A stretch of 64,000 bases of DNA from Polyodon spathula. Lineage: Eukaryota > Chordata > Actinopteri > Acipenseriformes > Polyodontidae. This document shows positions 47,401-58,776 of the stretch, one piece after another. The stretch spans positions 34,609,774-34,673,773 of the forward strand of contig NC_054548.1 of the NCBI RefSeq assembly GCF_017654505.1, read 5' to 3'. The position numbers and the translations under genes are program-made. A model generated the notes under the pieces. That model saw nothing but the letters and a program-made list of their open reading frames with translations, was not told the origin of the DNA and did not search any database. Positions within the stretch are counted from its first letter, which is position 1; every line of letters starts with the position of its first letter.

Positions 47401-50400
47401 ATTCGTAGATGAATCGGCTGTTCAGTCCTCAAGCTGCTATGCTGATCACATTTCTTATCAGTGCCAGCAGATGCTTTTGGATAATGTTGTTTTCTTATTT
47501 ATTTTTCCCAATTTATGTACATTTCATGTTCCTCATAATTCATCTATTTTTCCAGGTTGTTCAAAATAAAGCTATTAATAAAACTCAGAAGGTTCGTTTC
47601 TTCAACGCTGTTGTTTTAAGCCACATTGCTTCGCTGTACAGGTGGAATGGGATTGTTGATGCCTGCTCAGATGAGAAAAAGGTGGGTACATCATTCTGCT
47701 TCTCCATTAAACTGCTTTCCTTCGGCCATAACAATCTTCTTGCCTACTTTTTAAATATTTTGGTTATAATTGGAATGTACAAGATGCAGCAAATGCAACT
47801 CATCTACCTTGCATGTATTTCATGTCTCAATTCTTAATTATTTGGTGGTTAAGCTCTTTATCTGCGTTATACTTTTCTGTAGAAGAGTCCTACTCTAATG
47901 TCAAGAAGATGAGCGCATTTATTTATTATTTATTATTTTAAGTATTTTTTGACTAGTTATAAGTAGGGGTCTACTTAAATTGCGGTAAATGTACGTATTT
48001 TTCACGGGTCAGTTGCGGAATAAAATTAAGATTTGGCGGACATTTCGCGGACCTGTTTAAACATTAAATAAACCTAAGTAGACAGTATTTCATAACAGAA
48101 CAAGCAGCCTAAAAATAGTGGTACTTGCTTCCTTACTAAAACAGAGTGCTGTCATTTGTTAAGGACAAGCATGCAGCATCCCCCTGCAGTCGACTTGCCC
48201 ATTGACACTGCACGTCTGCATCCACTGAATTGGTGTGAAGTGTAAGGCAAAGCTTTGCCAAGTTATACAGATGTGGAAAATGATTAGAAACAGCCCCTAA
48301 ACTCGGTTACCCAAGGGCATCTGGCATGCTTTAATAAAGGCAATGTATGCAACACGTTTGTTTTCATGTTATTTGTCCCATCCAATAATTCATTTTATTA
48401 GTACCGAGTCAAAAACAAAGAAAACGTGGCTATTAGAGTCTAAAATTCCAACTGCGAAAAAGTAAGCAGCAGGTTGAGGCGAGGTGGCTGTGCTAGATCG
48501 TTTTAGGACTGATTTAACTTGCAGACATGAATACTGTTTGTCTGGGCTGACATTCCAGTTTGGTTTCTGAAAGCTGTTTATTTTACGTTCTGTTCAGCAG
48601 CTTCTGTAGTAGCCTTTTGTTTAATGTGTGATTCTGAAGCTAAATAGCGATCAATTGTATTTTCTCCAGACACATTAAGATATGCAAAACAATTACCTCA
48701 ATCTGCATGCACAGTTTCTTTTGGAAATACCTTGATATCATATAAACTATCATCAGCTAAAATATACTTTGCTTTTTTTTTGTTGTCCATTTCTACTATT
48801 TCACCTCCAATGCTAAAAACAGTGCAGCACCAATTTTGACCCACCCCTTACTGCACAGTACAGGTCACAGAAAAGCAGTACAGATGCACTGATAGGCTGA
48901 TTAAAACTTCGTTGTCATTTGAATAGTAAACAACAACGTTAACCGCTTTGGAGATTTTTTTTTTTTTTTTGTAAATGTTATTTGTGGACGTTTTTTGTTT
49001 GTTTGTTTTTCGTTTAAGTGCAATGCACACAGGACGGTGAAAGGAATAAAAAAGAGCTTCTACAGAAGAAAGATACGTAGTTTTCGTCGCTTGCGTTGTG
49101 CAGTAGTTAATTTAAACAAGGTTTTTTTTCTCTTTCTCTCTGTACTTGTCTGGTATGCATTGGCCCCTAAAAGAGGTGAATTTCACGGTGACCCCTCAAT
49201 TTCACGATTTCCGTGAAATCGCGATTCAGGTAGACCCCTAGTTATGAGACCACGCACTGGTATGTTTTAAGAGTTAAAAGTCTGAAGTTAAATTAGACAA
49301 ATTAATAGAGGTAATCAGTGTTTCCCCTAGGAAATCACATAGGCCAGCAAACTGAAAATTGATCATTGGAGGAAGTGTCACAATAAGTGAAAATACTGTC
49401 CGATATGGATTATTAACAGCATTGTACTTCTTCATTGGTAATTTACACTATTCACATTGTATAATCGTTAGTTTCACAAAGCATTTCCTTTAGAGTTACA
49501 AATCAATCAACCTATTGATTTTTTAAAGGTAAACATACCATGGTCAGTGTTGTACAGCCATTGACTGCAGTTCAGTGTAAAACATCTAATGTCAGCATTT
49601 GCACTGACCATTAAAAGTACAGCCAGGTATCCTTGTTTTGAATTACAGGTTATTGAATAAACAAAGTAACTTGACTTAGATTCATCTGATGTCAGACTTG
49701 ATGGCTAGTTGTAATTAGTAATGTTAAACAATTGTAATGTTGGAATGTATTTTCTATTGTTTTGGCCAGGTTACAATATTTACACTATTAAGATTATTTT
49801 ATAAATATTATTTGTTAGAATTAAACAGATGTAAAATATTTAGGTTGCTATATGATAGGTGTTATTTTATTCTGAATACACTACAGCAAAAATTATTATT
49901 TGGTGGTTTGCTACTGTTGCTTTAATTGGAAGAGATACGTGCTGTGACGTTGCTGCTCATTAAGTTCGGAGTATTTTAATTCAGTAAACAAAAGAAAAAA
50001 TGGTGCCTAAGGAAATAGTGTACAGAGCGAAGAAATCTTGTCTTGGACATTGTTTTAACACTTTGTGAACCTGGCTAAACTTTACCAGCTTACACTGTTA
50101 TGCTGTCTGCTTGTGCACATGCATTTGCCTTTTACTGTTGGTAGCGTAAGGGACCAGAGTTCGGGTATTCGAATACACAAAAATGTTGCACCCTGTGTAT
50201 TCAAATAGGAAACTATTTGAAATTCCCATCCCTGATCCTAATAATAAACACTATTAAAACAATATTCATAATACAAAATAATAGCAATCCTATCTCCAGC
50301 CTCTCCCAAGTCAGCGCCAATCTTGCTGAGTGATACCAGCGAGTCCTGGAAAGATTGTGAATGGCATTTTTCACCTGAACACATCGGATCCCAAATCACA

Positions 50401-53400
50401 AAATTTAACAATTCGATCGCGTGTCTAGGTATCCATCGGGATATCTCAGTGTGAAGCCTGAGGTGCCTGTGGGGAGGCGAGGCGGCACAGGAGCCTTGCA
50501 GAGCTTGTTCCGCTAAAACAAACCAAACTAACTTCACATGCGGAATTGTACTTTTTTATTTTTTCAATATTGTAGGCCAGGCAGCTGCCTTTTTTGGTCT
50601 GGCGAGCTGCCGGGCTTGTAGAATGGTAGGGGAACCACAGGTAATTGTGTTTTTAAATTTAAAGTATAGATCTATGAAACAAATTTTAAATATGATATAT
50701 GACTTTCGTTATTTGAAATTAATAGAAAATTATACCATTATATAGGGTAACACAGTGATGTATTGGCCCTTCCTCTGTAAAACTAATGATTTTAAACAAT
50801 TGTAACTCAGTTCTAATTTGTACTTACCTATTCCCATCATTTGCAAGAGTATGCATCAGAATAAGTAATTCTACATGCTGTTGAAAAATGTTTTGATTCT
50901 TGACAGGATATTGAGCTCTCCAAAGAAGCAGGGAAGGTTCTAGTTAGCGAGTTGGCTCATAATTTCCTGCTGGATCTCTGCTGTTCACTCAAACACGGCA
51001 TTAATTTTTACGACTCTAGCCTTGGTACAGCTAAAAGGTAAGAGATGTAAAGATGAACTCATTCTACATCAGCTAGTAGTGTCTTTTCTAACTTATATAG
51101 TATCTTATGGCTGTTGCAAATATCGGGTAGAATTTAAAATTTATTGTACAGTAAAACCTCTAATATCTAAAATAATTGGGACTAGGGAGGGATCAGATAA
51201 TCTAATTGCAACTGAAATTGTTTATGAATTCCTCAATTAAAAAACCTCCTATTCCTTTACTTATTTTACACACTGTTCTACACTGTACAGTAAACCCCAG
51301 AGGTTAAGGATTGAATAGCACCTTTTCTGTGACAAGGCAGTAGAAAACGCTACATAAAATGCCAGGTTGCCAAGGGGGCAGTTCGGATAAGCAAAGATCA
51401 GATAATCAAGGTATTATTGTAGGAAATTTCAAAATATTGAACAATGGGTTTACTGTACTATACATCAAACTGTCAAACTCTCTATATCCTAAAAAAATCT
51501 AACTTAAATTCTATTAATCCAGAACAATTTTTAAGTAAACTTTCAGCAGAAAACCAATATATTAACAATTTCATAAAGTGCCCTTTTAAATTATAATTAT
51601 ATCTGTGTGTTTAAAATATACTACTAAATGTATACTGTAAATGTTTACATTTCAATTTTCAGAGCTGGGAACATTGTTCTATTGAAGTTTATTGTTGGTT
51701 TAAAGACAGCGACTGAGGAGGAGATTGTGGGTGATCTGGTGGTCAATATTCTGAAAGTGTGTCCAGATTTGCTCCAGAGATACTTCAAGGAAACGCAGTA
51801 CTCCTTTGTACCACGTCAGAAATCTGCTTGGCTTAACAATATCAAGCTCTTGAGGAAGGTATTGACACAATACTTACTCTTTGTTGTATACCGTGTACTA
51901 AGATGTATTTCCTATAAATTCATTTTAATAATTAGTGCCAATACTACACAATCAAAACATACATCACCCTAAAAAATTAATTAATTTTGCCTCATGTAGT
52001 TGAATGAAACCTGCTGGATAATGTTAAGTTAATATATTGAATTAACATATCGCTTTGTAGTTTTCCATATACTTAATGAAAAACTGACAAATTCTGTACT
52101 ACTGTTACTGCATCTGGTAGACTTCAGTGATATAATTTTGTAGTTTCTTTGATTGCATAATATATCAGGTGTGTGTGTATAAGATATATATTTAATATGT
52201 ATAATTTCTAAAAATTTCTTGAAAACAAATAATTTTAGGAAAAATCTTTTGTAGCAAAAGTTTTGCTTTTGTGGATGAGGAAAAAAGTTGCAAGATAGGT
52301 GATGTCTACAATTATTTATTTCTGCAATTTTTGCTAAAATGCTAATTCAAAAGTATTCATACCCTTTGATGCTATGATATTGTCTTCAAGGTGCAATATT
52401 TCAATATGATAATGCAGAACCTAATTCTAGAAAAGTTTCGAAAATACTGGATTGTAGGTGAACATTCATAGAGAGTATAGAAGGGTTAGGCAGAGGGTGA
52501 TTGCTGTCATTACCTATAAGTCAAATAAAGAGCTGTCTGAAGACCTTGGGCAAAATTATTTATTGTCATAAAGCTGGAGGGATGCAAGAAGATTTCTATG
52601 CATTTGAATACCCCAATTTCAACTACTGTTTCTGTTATCAAGAAGTACAAGACTCACAACGCTGGTACTGTCACAACATTCCCTCGGTCTGGAAGAAAGA
52701 AGGTTCTTTCACCAAGAACAAGTAGAAGAATTGTGAGGAAGGTTAATAACAATCTGAGATTGACTGCCAAATATATTCAAAGTGAATTGGCTGCATTTGA
52801 GACTGGAGTTTCCATTTCAATCATAGGTCGAGTATTGCATGGTGAGGGTCTCAATGGTCACAGGCCAAGGAAAAAGCCACTGTTAGGAAAACATCACAAG
52901 GACAATCTCTTAAAGTTTGCAAAACTTCATTTGAATGATGGATATGAGTTCTGGTCAAAGCTTTTGTGGAGTGATAAAGGAAAAATCCTGCTATTTGGTC
53001 ACGCTGATAGTCATAAAGAACACCATACCTGCTGTCATGCATGGAGGTGGTAATGCTGTTCTGTGGGGCTGTTTTTTCTCAAATGGTACAGGAAATGTAG
53101 TGAGTTGAAGAAGGCTGTGCACAAGAGAAGAACTGGATCAATTTTGCGTTTAAGAATGGTCAAAAATCACTAAAGAATCACGCGAAAAGCTAATTGACAA
53201 ATACCCTAATAGTTTAAAACAAGTTATTATTGCTAAAGGTGCCTCAACTAGCTATTAATTTAATGTTCCTTATTAGGGTATGAATACTTTTGAATTAGCA
53301 TTTTGGAGTTCTGCAAAACAATTGCTGAAATAGATAATTGTAGATATCTAGTTATTGTAACTTTTTCATCATCCACAAAAGCTAAACTTTTGCTACAAAA

Positions 53401-54198
53401 GGTTTTTCCTATAATTAGGCTTCCAAACCAAAGGCTGGGACGCCTATTGTTATTGTTAAGATTTTTGTACTTTTATTTATTTATTTTTCTTCCCAAAACT
53501 TTAAACTGCTGCTGCTTTGAAGCTGTGTGACTGATCAGGTTCTGACTTGGCAGTTAACAAGCTGGATACATTGGCTGTCTGATGCTGAAAATTTTTTGCT
53601 GCTGCTTTCTTGCAGTTGGCGCTGTGACGCATTTTTCGACAAAACCTTTCGAAATCTTTTTCTTGGGAACAGGTGAAGCAATTGATCTGACACTTGGCAT
53701 GTATCATCACCATCCAAAATCGCATCAAGTTTGCGAAGCAGAAGTTTCTGTGATAAATTTTAATGTCGAAATGGCTACCACAAACTTTAACGAAATGTGG
53801 CCTTAACAACAAACTGCTTGTAACACCGTTTGACCAACAAACTCCAAACTTGGTAGTTATCGTCCCAGTAACAATGGGATACAACTATGTGAAAATGGTG
53901 ATGTTTTATAAAACAAGATGGCCACCAGTTATACGTTTACATTTGAAATTTAAACCTGCGTCAGTTGACAAACAATTTACTTGACTAACTCCAAACTTCA
54001 CAAGCATCATCCTTGACACTGTAGCAATTCAACTGACTTTTAAAAAAATGGTGCTGACCTGAAAAAAAAATGGCTGTTTGATGCTTTTTTTTTTTTTTTT
54101 TTTTTTTTTGACTAAACCCGCTTCTTCCAGTAAAAACTTAAGTTTTTGATACTGGTACTGGGGCTTGGAAGCCGTAAAACTGCCTGGCAGTTCTAGTA

Positions 54199-54239
<41 letters not shown>

Positions 54240-55069
54240 TGCTGCTGGTGGTGTACTTGTTTTTTTAATAAATTCAGGTCCAGTGGTGTCAAAACTAAAC
54301 ATATACAGTATCCAACATTTTTACATTGATTTATAGATTTATGAAGCCCAGCCTGAAATTTCCAAAGCCTTCAACACCAGAGAGTTTATTCCTCTTCCTC
54401 GTCTGCTGTCTATGGTGATGGTAACCACCGTCCCTTCAGTTTGCAACAAGGCAATGTTCACCCAGGGACTCAATGTAAGTAAACATTAAATAATTCTAAT
54501 AACTATGTGCAGACGGTTGATGTGTCATACTGTCTCATGTATTATAAAGTACTACAGAAGCTGTGGGTCTATGAAATATTCAGATGGATATGTGTTTTTT
54601 ATATTTTTGTAAACACGTTGATATACATAAATGATATGGATTGGCTGTGAATTAGTAGCAAGACCTTTTTATTTTTTTATTTTCAAGGCTATTGTCAGAT
54701 TAAGATGACATCATCTACAGGAAATAAGAAAATAGACACCCACCAAAAAATATAGCCTAATCTTAGAGTATTTCCTGGCATGGTATAACGTACCACTATA
54801 TATATTTTATTTTTTTTACTTCGTGTATTGTGAAATACAAATTCTGAAACCATAACTTTAAATCTAAATATGATTTTTTTTTTTCTTTACTGCAGCTGGA
54901 TAACAAAGTAGTGAAGCATACAATACTATCTCTGGTTGCATTCATACTGAAGAGAGTGCTGAAGAACGTTGAATACTGCCTAGATAAGAAAGTGTGGCAG
55001 GGCTCGGATATCTACTCTGCCAGTGTGATGGAGGAATTTGCCCAGCAGTATAGAGAAGCTCTTAGCAAG
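41210..55069 (+). CDS. URB1: URB1 gene (nucleolar pre-ribosomal-associated protein 1), exons 1-11, 5' part
   Basis: Eleven exons joined in phase encode residues 1-502 of a protein closely matching vertebrate URB1 (Npa1; about 2,270 residues in human), so the window holds a little over a fifth of it. URB1 is a large alpha-helical nucleolar protein needed in early 60S ribosomal subunit assembly and pre-rRNA processing. Diagnostic strings: [12 protein letters not shown] (exon 2), [15 protein letters not shown] (3), KEDRISTIN (6), NKTQKVRFF (7), [18 protein letters not shown] (8), [12 protein letters not shown] and [10 protein letters not shown] (9), [17 protein letters not shown] (10), and a Val-Met-Glu-Glu-Phe...Arg-Glu-Ala-Leu-Ser-Lys end (11). 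The N-terminus is short and Lys-rich (MSKKRK...KKAK), a likely nuclear/nucleolar signal. The start is chosen as the first ATG in frame, matching the family's N-terminus. All splice sites are GT-AG. Introns 1, 4, 7 and 9 carry repeats. The gene continues beyond exon 11; see the unusual exon-like segment at 58670. It is divergent from EVA1C. Confidence 0.95.
42367..42430 (+). mobile_element. L2 3'-tail fragment in URB1 intron 1
   Basis: GTAAAGCGCTTTGTGATGG and GGCGCTATATAAAATAAATT match the 3' end of the L2 copies at 20935 and 3959. Confidence 0.8.
42571..42710 (+). CDS. URB1: URB1 exon 2
   Basis: 140 nt after TATTGTAG, ending GTGAG|GTGAGT. Completes the Gly codon from exon 1 and encodes [20 protein letters not shown], almost unchanged from human. 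Ends in phase 0. Confidence 0.95.
42771..42812. repeat. (ATCT)n/(TA)n microsatellite in URB1 intron 2
   Basis: Short ATCT units grading into TA units. Confidence 0.9.
43324..43475 (+). CDS. URB1: URB1 exon 3
   Basis: 152 nt from TTTTTTAAG to ACAG|GTAAG. Begins with Met-Val-Leu-Ile-Phe-Gln and encodes [19 protein letters not shown]. Ends after two bases of a codon. Confidence 0.95.
44256..44423. repeat. Compound TA / TATC / CA microsatellite in URB1 intron 3
   Basis: TA and GATATA runs, then CTAT/ATCT units, then (CA)n ending about 40 bp before the exon 4 acceptor. Confidence 0.9.
44463..44592 (+). CDS. URB1: URB1 exon 4
   Basis: 130 nt after CTTACACAG; encodes [20 protein letters not shown] and FNHFDFSK. 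Ends phase 0 at GTAAAG. A CA/TA microsatellite (44256-44423) lies about 40 bp upstream of the acceptor. Confidence 0.95.
44593..46635. other. URB1 intron 4; no gene
   Basis: Contains mid-GC stretches resembling MITE ends (GGGCGCTTTCACACATACACC near 44836; inverted gtttggtt/aaccaaa pairs near 45566-45645), but no supported coding sequence. I could not define an element. Confidence 0.5.
46636..46732 (+). CDS. URB1: URB1 exon 5
   Basis: 97 nt after TTATACAG; encodes [20 protein letters not shown], matching human DVRQAYVQFALSFLIAGDD. The donor is GTACTT, weaker than the other sites. Confidence 0.95.
46900..46985 (+). CDS. URB1: URB1 exon 6
   Basis: 86 nt; completes an Asp codon and encodes [20 protein letters not shown]. 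Separated from exon 5 by a 167 bp intron, the shortest here. Confidence 0.95.
47556..47681 (+). CDS. URB1: URB1 exon 7
   Basis: 126 nt, phase 0 at both ends; encodes [20 protein letters not shown] and [13 protein letters not shown]. The following 3.2 kb intron holds a hAT element. Confidence 0.95.
47964..49240. mobile_element. hAT-type transposon in URB1 intron 7, non-autonomous
   Basis: 1,277 bp beginning TAGGGGTCTACTT and ending with the inverted form GGTAGACCCCTA. Flanked by gttataag (47956-47963) and gttatgag (49241-49248), an 8 bp duplication with one difference. TTTCACGG-type motifs occur near both ends. No transposase frame recognised. Confidence 0.8.
49249..50906. other. Remainder of URB1 intron 7; no gene
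   Basis: AT-rich, with a GC-richer block at 50280-50530 carrying an unrecognised minus-strand frame. Nothing else supported. Confidence 0.45.
50907..51037 (+). CDS. URB1: URB1 exon 8
   Basis: 131 nt after CTTGACAG; encodes [20 protein letters not shown], then Tyr-Asp-Ser-Ser-Leu-Gly-Thr. Ends AAAG|GTAAGA after two bases of an Arg codon. Confidence 0.95.
51663..51858 (+). CDS. URB1: URB1 exon 9
   Basis: 196 nt after ATTTTCAG; encodes [19 protein letters not shown] and [14 protein letters not shown]. Phase 0 donor GTATTG. Confidence 0.95.
52236..53411 (+). mobile_element. Tc1-like transposon in URB1 intron 9, decayed
   Basis: Long inverted repeats: 52238-52370 matches the reverse complement of 53280-53409 (AGGAAAAATCTTTTGTAGCA / reverse of GCTACAAAAGGTTTTTCCT; AATTCAAAAGTATTCATACC inner end). 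TA dinucleotides flank both ends. Contains a broken transposase (52501-53260). It lies in the same orientation as URB1. Confidence 0.85.
52501..53260 (+). pseudogene. Tc1-like transposase pseudogene
   Basis: The main frame (52598-53053) shows the C-terminal part of the DNA-binding domain ([20 protein letters not shown]), [20 protein letters not shown] and [13 protein letters not shown] (first catalytic Asp). After a frame change [17 protein letters not shown] follows, then a deletion removes the second Asp and the Glu region. The C-terminus resumes at about 53100-53257 ([20 protein letters not shown]). Inactive. Confidence 0.85.
53412..54336. other. URB1 intron 9, 3' part; simple repeats only
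   Basis: Contains a T-run (about 54087-54109) and (ATT)n at 54200-54238. Frames at 53501-53984 on both strands have no recognisable domain. Confidence 0.5.
54337..54474 (+). CDS. URB1: URB1 exon 10
   Basis: 138 nt, phase 0; encodes [20 protein letters not shown] and [11 protein letters not shown]. The preceding 2.5 kb intron contains a decayed Tc1 element. Confidence 0.95.
54896..55069 (+). CDS. URB1: URB1 exon 11
   Basis: 174 nt after TTACTGCAG; encodes [20 protein letters not shown] and [14 protein letters not shown]. The phase 0 donor is GTATGT. This is the last exon I can place with confidence. Confidence 0.95.
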
Positions 55070-56469
55070 GTATGTGGCAATTAAAATTCCTGTAATAACA
55101 GAAGTAAGATAATAACGATGGACTCCCTTATAAACAACTTGTTTTAAAATATAAAGGAATATTTTTTTTATCTTGTTAATGTTTCAGTGTCCAACTATTT
55201 TGTTGTGAGGTAAACTGGTCTAAATATTGTGCAAAATGTTTTGACCGTGTTGACATTGTTTATTGCAACATGGTTTATTGTTGTTTGTTTTATTCCCATT
55301 CTTGTTCCAAGCATTTGATTATTCATTTCACTTGTGTTGTTTTGCAATCAGTCTAAAGGCCCTTGCACACCAGATCAGTTTCTTTGTCAAATTTTAACAT
55401 ACAGAGGATATTAATTCAACAACTTGCACACCTAGGGCCCAATTTTCATTAATGGGCAAAGTGGTGGCGCTGCTGCTGTTCACTTACTTTCAGACCATGC
55501 AAGGACGTTGGTTGTCAGTGGATCTTATGTTAATGTTAATTAAAAGGACAGGTGAAATAAACACAAATAAAAAGATATGCAGCCCCACATTTGTATTTAA
55601 CAGGAGCTGGTCTCCTGACGGACATGTGAATGCTATAATGGGTGCCAGTGGAGACTGATGTACTGATTAGTTGTAATAAAAAAAGGTTTTGTACTGCTGC
55701 AATGTGAAGGGGATATTTCACCATGGTTGAAGAAGTGAGGGGGATATGCAGGCCCACCGAGAGGGCGGGGAGAAAGGGGTCCTTGGAGAAGGGGGTGGGG
55801 AAACAAATATGTTTTTGAAATTCATACCGCATATTTATCAAAGTTTTTCTCTGTCTGGTTTGCTGACTGCTGCATAATCCAGTTTATAAACCCGTCCGTC
55901 ACTGTTTTCGTGGTTTAAATGTCAGAAAACAGTGACAGTGATGTTTTAATGACCGTTTTAGTGTTTGTTTTGTAGCATATATTGTAATTCATTTTCTGTT
56001 GACTCAGACTCATTATTGAGCAGTTTTTTCACATTAGGCTATTTTATGTTGTGAGTAGTGACGATGAAAGGCCTTCCTTCGAAAAGGGGCGGAACTGACA
56101 GTGATGTGAATCAATCACATGACAGATGGAGACTTGCCCCATGAGTGTAAGGATGTCAGGGTAGTAGTTCAATCTATTTTTGTTCACCAATCACAGGCCA
56201 GAATTACCAACCACTATCTCTCCTAAAGTCCAACTTCCACTGCCTCAAAGTGGCTGGAGGGTGACAACGGGTTCTCAAGGCGAAGTACAGTGGGGTCCCA
56301 TGACTCTGGCAGGTTCAGTCACCGGAGGCTGGATTTGCTGCCGACCAGGGCAGCAGCCAGTTAGGAATGAAGGCAGAGGGTACTAAGCGTCACTGGGTTA
56401 CAGTTTTAGGCTGCTAAAGTACACTGAACCTGGCCACGTACAACTGCAGAGCTCTTTCAGGTGAAGCAA
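55070..56469. other. Start of URB1 intron 11; no gene
   Basis: Includes a 12 bp perfect hairpin (GTCACTGTTTTC at 55898-55909, GAAAACAGTGAC at 55925-55936). No exon matching the conserved URB1 segment expected after exon 11 was found here. Confidence 0.45.
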
Positions 56470-57548
56470 GACTTCAAGAGGAACATGGAAGAATCAAGTG
56501 GGACTTTATAGGACTAACAAAGTACTGCAAAAAGTCTACTAGAACTCAGTAGTGGATATCTTCTCTTTTACCGAGGCTCTAAAGATGGACGAACAGGAGG
56601 TGTGTCAGAGAGGACCGCAATACTGATGGTGAAAGTTTCAAGGAAGTATGAACTTCAGGTCATCCAAGTATTTGTGCCAACAGCAAGCTATTCAGGTGAA
56701 GTTGAAGATTTTTATGAAGTACAAGAACTAGATGAAAATGGGAAGAGCTACTATAAGTTCATCATTGTGACTTCAAAGCCAAAATAGGAGCCAAGCAAGA
56801 AGACAAGAATTCGGTCGTCAAATTTGGACATCGCGATAGGAATGAGAGGGGTGATAGACTGGTCGTTTCTGCAGAGAACAATAACTTAGTCATTATGAAG
56901 ACATTTCTTCCAGAAGAAACCCACCAGGAAATGGACATGGAGAGGACCCAACGGAGTGAAGAATGAAATTAAATATGTAATCACCAACAAGAAGCACACC
57001 GTGCAAGATGTCTCAGTACTAAACAATTGTAAAACACAGGAAGTGAGCACAGACGTCTAAGATACAAAATAAACCTAAACACAGCACTAGAGAGAGCAAA
57101 ACCTGTGATGACGAAATTCAACACAATCAAAAAGAAATGCTTCAGAAGCAAAGCCTGGTGTTTCAACTGGAACTGAAGAATAGACTCGGCGCTCTTCAAG
57201 GTCTGCAAAAAATCTGAGGAAGTGACACAAGTAAATGCAGAAACAGCAGAAAACCTCGCTGGAACAGAGTACAAAGTGCAACCAGAAGATCACACAAGAG
57301 ACAAAAGACCTCATGAAGAAAAGAAGGGAAATGAAACAAACAGCAGCTCTGAAGTCAAAGAATGAATAAAGTGCATTACTGAGGATGTACGGTCGTTCAA
57401 CTGTAGGTTGGTAAAGAAAACTATTGAAAACAACCAAAGCATGAAGAAAGCAAAACAAAGACTAATAGAAAAAAATAGATTTTAGCAATCAAACAAGAGG
57501 ACGAGACTGTCCTCAAGAACCGCAAATTGATTTTGAAGAGAGTCGAAG
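56470..57548 (+). mobile_element. RTE-like LINE, left half (endonuclease to RT N-terminus)
   Basis: Degenerate APE-type endonuclease: QVIQVFVPTASYSGEVEDFY (about 56655-56715), a Gly-His-Arg-Asp-Arg-Asn-Glu-Arg-Gly-Asp-Arg-Leu-type motif (56825-56865) and a KNEI..ITNKKHTVQDVS-like segment (56960-57020). A Lys/Glu-rich linker follows, ending in EDETVLKNRKLILKRVE (57490-57548). Frames shift repeatedly. The sequence breaks exactly at agtcgaag (57541-57548) and resumes after the hAT insertion. Confidence 0.75.
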
Positions 57549-57733
57549 ATGGGGATGAAACGACTTTGATAGTACGATATGTCGTTATTACGAATATTCG
57601 TGATACTCCTATCGTTAACATTTTTTAATTACTCGATAATCGTAGAAAACGATAGTCACATACTCACTAAACGTGGTTGGAAGCGGAACAGATGCTTTTC
57701 TCTCCAAATAAGGGTAAAATCATCGGTGTGTAC

Positions 57734-58395
57734 TAGGGCTGCTACGAACACCCTACCTTGCTATTTACAGTATTTCTACCAGACAAGCAGTGGGCGTGCT
57801 CTTGTTTTCCTGCTCGTGTTAACTAGCATCTGATTTGCTGGTCCCAACCTACCAGCGAATCAGTTTTGAAAATGATTTGTAAGTACGTCCCTCTGTGTAT
57901 TCACTGTGCAAAAAAATACATACATAAATAAATAAACGTGACACCTTGTATCCAGAGCCGGATGACAGGCTTGTATTCCTGGGAAACAGCCTGTAAATGA
58001 AAAAATCTTATTCTGTACAGCATAAAAAATGAACTGCTATATAATGAATGTTTAACAATATTCAATATGTTAAAAATAAACAAACAAATGATCAGTGATG
58101 GTAAACGCAATTTTGAAGTAAGGATCAGCTATTAGCGGGTATGTAATTTTTGACAAGTAAATCTATTATTATTATTATGTTTTAGGACAGGATTTCCGCA
58201 TTGTTTTTCTCTTGATGCTACCCAGGCGTAATTACCCCTCGCATTCAGTTGTTGTGCACAAGCTTTTACTGAACTGCAATGATATTAAAATGATAACGTA
58301 CAATGTATGGTACAATCGGCGATATTTACTAGAACGATTATATTTTGTGTGCCCAGTTAGTCTATTCCTATTTTGAGGCTTAATAGACAGCCCTA
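57734..58395. mobile_element. Second hAT element nested inside the first
   Basis: 662 bp beginning TAGGGCTG and ending CAGCCCTA, flanked by a perfect 8 bp duplication GTGTGTAC (57726-57733 and 58396-58403). Removing it joins two parts of the outer element's putative first exon (ending ...AAAATCATCG and resuming TTTCACTAC). Non-autonomous. Confidence 0.8.
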
Positions 58396-58669
58396 GTGTG
58401 TACTTTCACTACAAAAAAATATATAGCGGGGAAATACAGTACCATAGGATATGGCAAAAGCACAACAACGAAAGCAGGAACAACATCAAACATGCCCTTC
58501 CGTACCTGGCACCCAGTGGAGTTAAAAAACATCAGCAGTCAACAAGCAAGGTCACTTTAATAACATACTTTTTTTCCAGTGCGGCGCCCTCCCTATACTG
58601 TCCTCCATTCCACCCTCAATTATAAGTGTATAATTTCAGTACATTCATTAAAATGTACACGTTTTATAG

Positions 58670-58776
58670 GTTATGCCACCAGAAAAACAGGCTACCCCGG
58701 GCAAAGTTGATGATAATGGCAAAAAAGGAATACGCATGAAGAACATCATGCCCATACTGCTCCATACTTACAGGTT
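58670..58776 (+). other. Exon-like segment resembling the URB1 continuation, inside a hAT element
   Basis: After TTTTATAG, 107 nt read in phase 0 from exon 11: VMPPEKQATPGKVDDNGKKG followed by Ile-Arg-Met-Lys-Asn-Ile-Met-Pro-Ile-Leu-Leu-His-Thr-Tyr and CAG|GTTGTA. Human URB1 continues after ALSK with Ile-Leu-Pro, then a variable Lys/Asp-rich stretch, then Leu-Leu-Gln. The two ends fit loosely, but the conserved Trp-containing block between them is missing. Splice sites are weak. The segment lies wholly inside a hAT insertion, so it is either a captured exon fragment, a transposon segment, or chance. Low confidence as a true exon. Confidence 0.3.

Noticed and set aside
47409..47837. 142-codon frame spanning URB1 exon 7 as a single exon
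   Set aside because: Only 47556-47681 matches URB1. The flanks are intron sequence bounded by good AG and GT sites.
53501..53984. Overlapping frames on both strands in URB1 intron 9
   Set aside because: No homology recognised, and neither fits the URB1 exon series, which is continuous in phase without them.
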